Assembly (NCBI GenBank): GCA_949358305.1
Contig: CASHSZ010000033.1
Span: 95,001-159,000 of the forward strand
From: Strigamia acuminata
Taxonomy: Eukaryota; Arthropoda; Chilopoda; Geophilomorpha; Linotaeniidae
Direction: 5' to 3'
Length of the DNA stretch: 64,000 nt
Below the pieces are notes generated by a model. That model worked only from the letters and a program-made list of their open reading frames with translations, was not told where the DNA came from and ran no database searches. The position numbers and the translations under genes are program-made. Position 1 is the first letter of the stretch; each line of letters opens with the position of its first letter. Below, in pieces: positions 58,267 through 64,000 of this stretch.

Positions 58267-58450
58267 TCAGATTAGATTTGCCCAAAGCGGAAGCTGAACA
58301 GTTTTCCCTTCTGTTGAATTGGCGCCATTGGCTTTGTCTGAGTCCAGATTCGGTCGTGAGCGTCGGCAATCTCGACGGTTCATCCTCGTTGATGCAGTTT
58401 CGCTTGCACGGATCTTCGTTGAAACTTCAGTATGAATTGGATCGACTAGG
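58267..58450 (+). pseudogene. Exon-like segment of an unrecognised protein, possibly ELP1
   Basis: Open reading LPKAEAEQFSLLLNWRHWLC and then VVSVGNLDGSSSLMQFRLHG up to the donor GGTATATA at 58450. Its position between other ELP1 pieces suggests the same parent, but I cannot match it. Confidence 0.35.
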
Positions 58451-58811
58451 TATATATATATTTTTTTTTTTGTGTTTTTGTGGTATTCCCGTTTACAATT
58501 CCTTTATTGAAGTTTTCTTTAAATTTAGCACGCGTTTCGCCGACTGTGGGCGTTAATCTGGAACCGCCAAGTTTGCTCTTCGACCCTGCGAAGCCATTGT
58601 TACACATTCCCGCCTCAATGCACAGTGAGAGCTCGGCTGCGCATTGTCGGCAGAAGTGTGAAACAATTTTTGCGCAGGGAAAGTGGCGGTGTTTTCCGAG
58701 GATGGGAGATGCAAAAGGAAACGAGCGCACCAATGCTGTGGGCAAACCAGAATACAATTGGTGGGAGTGTTTGTTGTAAAAACATTTGTCGTAAACATTT
58801 ACAGTCAGAGG
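58451..58811 (+). other. Diverged copy of a block-Y segment
   Basis: 58525-58690 corresponds to 44930-45115. 58715-58811 (CACCAATGCTGTGGGCAAAC..) is repeated at 59365-59452, a local tandem duplication. Confidence 0.55.
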
Positions 58812-59120
58812 CGTGCGAGGTGCACGTCGACGACGGCAAACTGCGGTTGAGTTGACGCGGCGACGGACAGTTGTTTGCCGTGAGCGCTATTTCCGAATCG
58901 GGTCGGAGGAATATTTACGTATTTCGTTGCGGCTGCACTCTCGTGTGTTCTGACAAGGGCGTTCCGGGATTGGAATACACGAGCTGGAATACTTGAGCTG
59001 TAAACCAAACAGCAGCGTCGTAGCTTCGGTTCAGCGATTGCCGGACAAACATCAGGTGATATTTTTGGAAAAGAACGGGTTGCGCCACGGAGAATTCATC
59101 GTTTTTTCCACCGCCTACGA
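58812..59120 (+). pseudogene. ELP1: ELP1 N-terminal propeller pseudogene
   Basis: Reading across: CEVHVDDGKLRLS, a stop, then RGDGQLFAVSAISESGRRNI. After a damaged stretch with another stop and frame changes come ASVQRLPDKHQVIFLEKNGL and RHGEFIV. In animal ELP1 this order is WRGDG.FFAVS..., WKPSGSLIAS.Q, then V.FFEKNGL.HG.F, so identity is clear. Two or more in-frame stops and shifts show decay. No introns are evident within it, unlike the spliced fragments elsewhere. It is the longest ELP1 piece here and shows that the small fragments derive from one gene. Confidence 0.8.
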
Positions 59121-59217
59121 ATACACGGTGATTTATTCCTCAAGTTCTCAGAAATTTGTTAGTTATTTAAGTAAATTAGTAATTAAGTAATTAATTATTG
59201 TTATTATTCGATTCGTC
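59121..59217 (+). other. AT-rich gap
   Basis: Short AT-rich stretch after the ELP1 piece, ending in an ATTCGTCAG acceptor-like site. Confidence 0.4.
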
Positions 59218-59291
59218 AGATTTCGTGGCGTGCTCGCCATTTGGCCCCTGGACAACCCCCGACTGCCCCGGACTGTGGCGACATTGAGAGG
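59218..59291 (+). other. Mini-exon cassette relative
   Basis: Begins after TTCGTCAG and includes GGCCCCTGGACAACCCCCGA, ending CGACATTGAGAG/GTGAGATGG. This parallels the 28096 cassette (GGCCCGTGGACGACCCCCGA ... GGACATTGTAGAAG/GTAAATT). Confidence 0.5.
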
Positions 59292-59359
59292 TGAGATGGG
59301 TTTTTTGTTTTTTTTTTATTTTGGGAGTGCTTATGAATTTGTTTTGTTTTTGTGCACCA

Positions 59360-59720
59360 GGAAACGGGCGCACCAATGCTGTGGGCAAACCAGAATACAA
59401 TTGGTGGGAATGTTTGTTGTAAAAACATTTGTCGTAAACATTCACAGTCAGAGGTGTGCGAGGTGCGCGTTTGCGACGACGGCAAACCGCAGAGGAACAT
59501 TCACGTATTTTCTTGCGGCTGCACTCTCGACGATGAAGTTCCGGGATTGGAATACATTCGGTCCAGCGATTGCCAGATCTGCTTTGGCTTATTTTCTTGT
59601 TTTTTCAGACAGCAATGTTTTTCGCATTTCGGCATTGAGTCTGTTTGTCGAGCGAAGTTGGACCTATGATAAAAGGCGCTTCCCCTTTCTGCCCAGCCAA
59701 CTGTGGCGCGTAAATTGATG
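59360..59720 (+). pseudogene. ELP1: Second, shorter ELP1-related pseudogene copy
   Basis: 59365-59452 duplicates 58720-58811. It then reads CEVRVCDDGKPQRNIHVFSC and DDEVPGLEY, corresponding to the first copy with the RGDGQLFAVS part deleted and the LEY part kept. 59570-59690 continues with an unrelated open frame. A tandem duplicate with internal deletion. Confidence 0.6.
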
Positions 59721-60437
59721 TGAACGGCACGACCGAGGCGCTCTACATTGTTATACGCAGCCGAGCATTGTCACAGCCACCACTCACTATCCTCTTTTAT
59801 GCACGGCCAAGTGACACTTGGCCGCACACATTGGCGCGGAAATAACGATCAATGCTGATTTGTGTTTGACTAAGCTAGCTGAAAAAAAAAGATTTTTATC
59901 GGTACGCAGATTTCTACAGGTGAGTTTTTAGTGCACACATTTGATTTATATGTTTTATTTTTTTGGGTCTTGTTTTAAGCCATTTTCCGCCATTTTGGGT
60001 CCTCGCCTCTCGTCTCTGTGAGGATGGCTTCTTTGGAAGCGCACATCTGTTTTGTTCTCCAGCATCCAGCAGCCAAGTCTGAGCAACATTCGAAGTTCTA
60101 CCTGGTTTGGGTTAGGACAAAGTTCCGCTTTGGACACGAGCATCGAGCAATGGGTCTGGCCAGTCCGTTGCTCTGTGTTCATGTCCAAGGCAGATCTACC
60201 CAACACAGCCAGGTAGAACAAGGGTTTTTCCGGAAGTGGACGAATTGGACTATGTCTTATTACAAATAAATATTGCTTTGTTTTGTCATTTATTGATTCA
60301 TTCATGGACCACTGGACCACTGTGCCAAAAACGAGCTGTCCCAAGCACTGTGTCAGGAGCCCCAAAATGCATTTGCGTCATGTGTAAATTTAATTGGAGT
60401 TTACTATACACAAATGTGATTAAATAAATTTGTTGAA
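59721..60437. other. Spacer with imperfect foldback
   Basis: 60095-60219 is an imperfect hairpin: GTTCTACCTGG opposite CCAGGTAGAAC, with an inner TTGGACACGAGCATCGAGCA opposite GCTCTGTGTTCATGTCCAA. The remainder shows no gene. Confidence 0.6.
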
Positions 60438-62848
60438 AATTTGGTGGAAATAAAATTTAAAAAATATGAAATATTCAAAAAGCAAATGCATATTTATTAC
60501 ACTGTGTCCACGTACACATACACGCCTGGGTGCATCCAAACATTGGGCGGACCCAAATTATTACAATTTCTGGGGGAGAATCAAAAACCTTGGATGCTTT
60601 TTCATTTATTCACTCCTGTCCATGCATGTGTTCTGGGCCAGGTGCAAACAACGGTAATAAATTTTCCCCAACACATGGGCGCCATTACCATCGTAAGTGG
60701 CGCCCTCTTTGGGAAAATTACAAGCAACACGCACGCCCCCTGATGCCGTTTATCCCAGACCAAAATTGCACGCGAAAATCCGGTTTCTGGGCCCGGATTG
60801 GCTATGGAGCGGTCGTGTTCGCTCTGGATCTGCCCTCCATGCACGTCGTTGGCTGAAGAGCAAATCCAGACCGAACACGACCGATCCATGCAAATCCGGT
60901 TCCTGGGCCCGGATTGGCTATAGAGCGGTTGAGTCCGGTCTAAATCTGTTCTCCATGCACGCCATTGGCTATGGAGCGGTTAAGTCCGGTCTAGATCTGT
61001 TTTTCAGCCAATGGCGTGCATGGAGAACAGATTTAGACCGGACTCAACCGCTCCACAGCCAACCCAGGCGCGTCCCCAAATCCGAGGATGCATTTAATAT
61101 TTATAATATAGTCGGCGGATTTGGGGGTGAGAGATGGGCAAATGACAGGCGGCAAATCCGCTGCTCGCTGCTGGTTGGTTGCGGAAGAGCGTTTCCGGGC
61201 CAACTGGATTTGTTTTTTTAGTAGGGTTAACATTTTTGCAGGCAAAGCACAGCTTTTTGGTTGTTTCTGGATTCCGCCCAACTGGACAAGAAGGCATTTC
61301 CTTTGGAAAGGCATTTATTTCTGTTTTCAGGACGGCAATTTTGGAAAGCCTTCCCTTATTATTTCCTCATTATTTCCTCATTTCTGTTTCCAAGACGGTA
61401 TTTCTTGGCTTTGGGTAGGCATTTTCTCATTATTTCATTTCCTCATTATTTCCTCATTATTTCCTCATTATTTCCTCATTATTTCCTCATTCTGTTTCCA
61501 AGACGGTATTTCTTGGCTTTGGGTAGGCATTTTCTCATTATTTCCTCATTATTTCCTCATTATTTCCACATTATTTTCTCATTATTTCCTCATTATTTCC
61601 TCATTATTTCTGTTTCTGTTGGTAGCCCCAACTTTGCCACCGCCATTGGCGGGGAGGGGGAGGGGGGAGAGGGGCGGGAGGGGAGGGGGGGAGAGGGGGC
61701 GGGGAGGGGAGGGGGGAGAGGGGCGGGGAGGGGGAGGGGGGAGAGGGGGCGGGGAGGGGAGGGGGAGGGAGAGGGGGCGGGACATCGTAGATGATGAACG
61801 GAATATTTTGAAATTTGATTTGGACGTTTTTGTTTTCGGTTTTTTTTTTTCTTTTAATTTTTGATGTCTTTATTCATTTTTCTTTTATTTTCCAGGCATC
61901 TTTGACGACCAAAGGCCCGTGGACGACCCCCGACTGCGGTATAGCCACACAGGACATTGTAGAAGGTAAATTGTTTTTTTTTAAAATTTGTTTTTGACGT
62001 TTTTTTTTCATTTTTCATCTTTTTTTTTCAGTTTTTATTCATTTTCGTTTCATTTTCCATCATCTAATGATACAGTATGCCCTGATGGACAGATATATTT
62101 GCATGGAAAATGCAAAACTTTACCTTTGAATTAATTGATTATTTATTTTTTTTATTAATTTTATCAATTAAAATTGTTTTGGCAGTGTCTTGTTCTGCAG
62201 GAAAGTTTTTTGATTTGGATAAAAACCAGTGCAGTCAGTGCCCATCAGGGACTTATTAGGATCTGGAAACTTTTATCTGAGGTCAGATGTCAGACTCAGT
62301 CATGTATTTAGGTTTCAGATTCACCTATATCTAGCACACTGCACGAACTAATGATCAAGTCTGAATTGTATTTCACTATAGATCCACCAACCGAGTGGAG
62401 GCAGTGCTTTTGACAATGTACAATCAATAAACTTTGTGTTTTTTTGCTGCATGCCACCGAGTGTTGACAGTGCTTTTGAAAATGTGGAGTAAATATTGAT
62501 ATTCGTGATAAAGTGACCATGACATTTCTACTGCAAGCAGACACAGTTACTAATCAACATTCAAGGATGTTAATATTTTATTAATATATTTCTTTTCACA
62601 AAATCAATTCACAACATGATTGAAATTGTTGCCAATTTTCAACAGTGTGTTTCGGAAATTATGTTTGGATTCTTATTTGTCTGACATCTAGTGGCGAGTA
62701 AACGAATTAAACGATTCGGTCTTTCGGGTTTCTTAAGGATTTCCCGGCTCGTCAACGGAACCACAGGCAAAGCTTAATGTGTTTAACCTAATTTGTTTAA
62801 AATAAAACAATTTTTATAATAATTTTTAAGTTACTAATTCTTTTTCAG

Positions 62849-62889
<41 letters not shown>

Positions 62890-64000
62890 GTGGCATTTCA
62901 TGTTTGAAGTGGCTTTTTTGTTTAATTTTTAATGATAGTGGCTTATTTTTTTGTTGTTTTTATAGGTAGGAATGGCGGGTGGATACGTCTTCAGAGTTGA
63001 AGGCTCTAGTGAACGATAAGTATTTCTTTTTTTTTTTCTTTATTTTTTTGACAAGGAATCGGTTCTTTGTGTTTTTTTCTTATCATTCTAGGTTCTTGTC
63101 CTCCTAGGCCTGTGAGTGCCCCATATTTACAGTAAGGTGAGTGTGAATTAAGGAAGGTTGGTTTGGTTTAAAGTTTGTTTAATGCATTTCTTTTGTTTTT
63201 GTTTTTCTTTTGTTTTATCGATATCGCGGCTATCGCCGCGAAATCAGTAGCCAGTGGTTGTTTTTTTTTTTTTTGTTTTTTTTTATTCAGGCAAGGTAGG
63301 TTTGTTTAATAATTCGAATTTTATTTGCATTTTGCATTAATGCTTTTTTGTATGATTTTTGCACGATTTTTGCACCATTTTTAATTTCCTTTCTCTGTTT
63401 TTCAGGTGTTTTTCGTCTTAAGCGGCCCTCAGACCTCGCTCTTGGTTCCATATGGTTCTGAGGAGTGATAGATTAATATGTAAGAATTTTTGCCAGGGCT
63501 GGAGTGGGTACAGAAAGGTTTTTAAATTAATTATTTTATGAACGTTGGGAAATTGCGTGTATTTCGGCAATTTTCTTATTTTTCTTTTGTTTTTCTAGGT
63601 GTTTTTGGCTGCGGACAGTCGTGGTCTGCACTAAGGCCATGCAGGACATCAAGGTAAGCAGGTTTTTTTGGGTGATTTATTTTGGATGATGTTTGGTGCA
63701 GTCACCCGTTTTTCTTTTATTCTTTTTGTCAATTTTGTCAATTTTGGATGTGTTTGTGTCAATTGTAGATGCGATTTAGTGCAAAAATTGTGTTAAAATA
63801 TTGATTTTAACACAATTTATCGGCAAATTGTGATTAAAAATGCAATTTTCGTTTGTTTTTGTGGGAATTTAAGGAAGAAATGTGTTTTAAAATGACATTT
63901 TATTATTATTATTATGAAATTGGCACAAATCAAATGAAAAAAGCATTTCAAAACACACTAGTTTTGCTTCTAATGAAACTGTCAGACAGAGATTTGTAGG
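60438..64000 (+). repeat. Segmental block X, copy 3, continues past the window
   Basis: Same left edge as copy 1 and contains both hairpins (about 60807-60887 and 60923-61053), but shares the two internal deletions with copy 2. Minisatellite 61358-61610, G-rich tract 61650-61783, mini-exon about 61897-61966 (4 bases shorter), ELAPOR-like pseudoexon 62184-62258, CAGG 62850-62890, DRE motif about 63217. The 121-bp array would begin just beyond base 64000. Confidence 0.95.

Overview
The window is eukaryotic, repeat-dominated DNA, most likely from an arthropod (a crustacean is possible but not provable here). Reasons: BEL/Pao retroelements, spliced genes with very short introns (55-75 nt, GT..AG), interstitial TTAGG telomere-type repeats, a 140-bp satellite and large recent segmental duplications. 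It looks like a subtelomeric or heterochromatic region. No bacterial gene organisation is present.

Region 1 (1-12146) is a nest of two BEL/Pao LTR retrotransposons. The outer element lies on the minus strand: LTR 10876-12146, tRNA primer site 10838-10859, gag start at 10071, and an unbroken gag-protease-RT-RNase H frame that leaves the window at base 1. Its gag is split by a younger element on the plus strand (2989-9578) with two 1358-bp LTRs that look identical and a 4-bp target duplication (ACTT). The inner element has one open frame, 5168-8185. It encodes Gag, zinc knuckles and aspartic protease, and then, in place of reverse transcriptase, RNase H and integrase, a complete TK1-type thymidine kinase domain with P-loop, DEGQFF motif and zinc ribbon. 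This Gag-Pro-thymidine kinase retroelement is the main discovery candidate.

Region 2 (12147-19395) is about 52 copies of a 140-bp satellite with subfamilies and higher-order structure. It ends abruptly in TTAGG repeats (19396-19424).

Region 3 (19425-26764) is a patchwork of T-rich spacers, minisatellites, foldbacks and broken exon fragments. Among these are pieces recognisable as Elongator subunit ELP1 and a MIF4G-like domain.

Region 4 (26765-64000) is built of repeated blocks. Block X occurs three times (26765-31670, 47291-51250, 60438-64000+). Block Y occurs twice (42012-47287, 52993-58266). Y1 begins in an 11-copy TTAGG array and Y2 in a vestige of it. X carries hairpins, G-rich tracts, a CAGG microsatellite, a 121-bp tandem array and splice-flanked mini-exon cassettes. 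Y carries ELP1 and MIF4G-like pseudogene pieces. Between X2 and Y2 the mini-exon cassettes are tandemly amplified (3 x 166 bp, then 6 x about 154 bp).

Between X1 and Y1 lies DNA not repeated elsewhere in the window (31671-41963). It contains a four-exon tyrosine-recombinase gene on the minus strand (34868-37010), a paralogous C-terminal exon (32382-32849), an 850-bp foldback MITE (37120-37969) and two small spliced minus-strand gene fragments (40028-40717, 41355-41624). All domain calls are by eye from motifs; no database search was possible.
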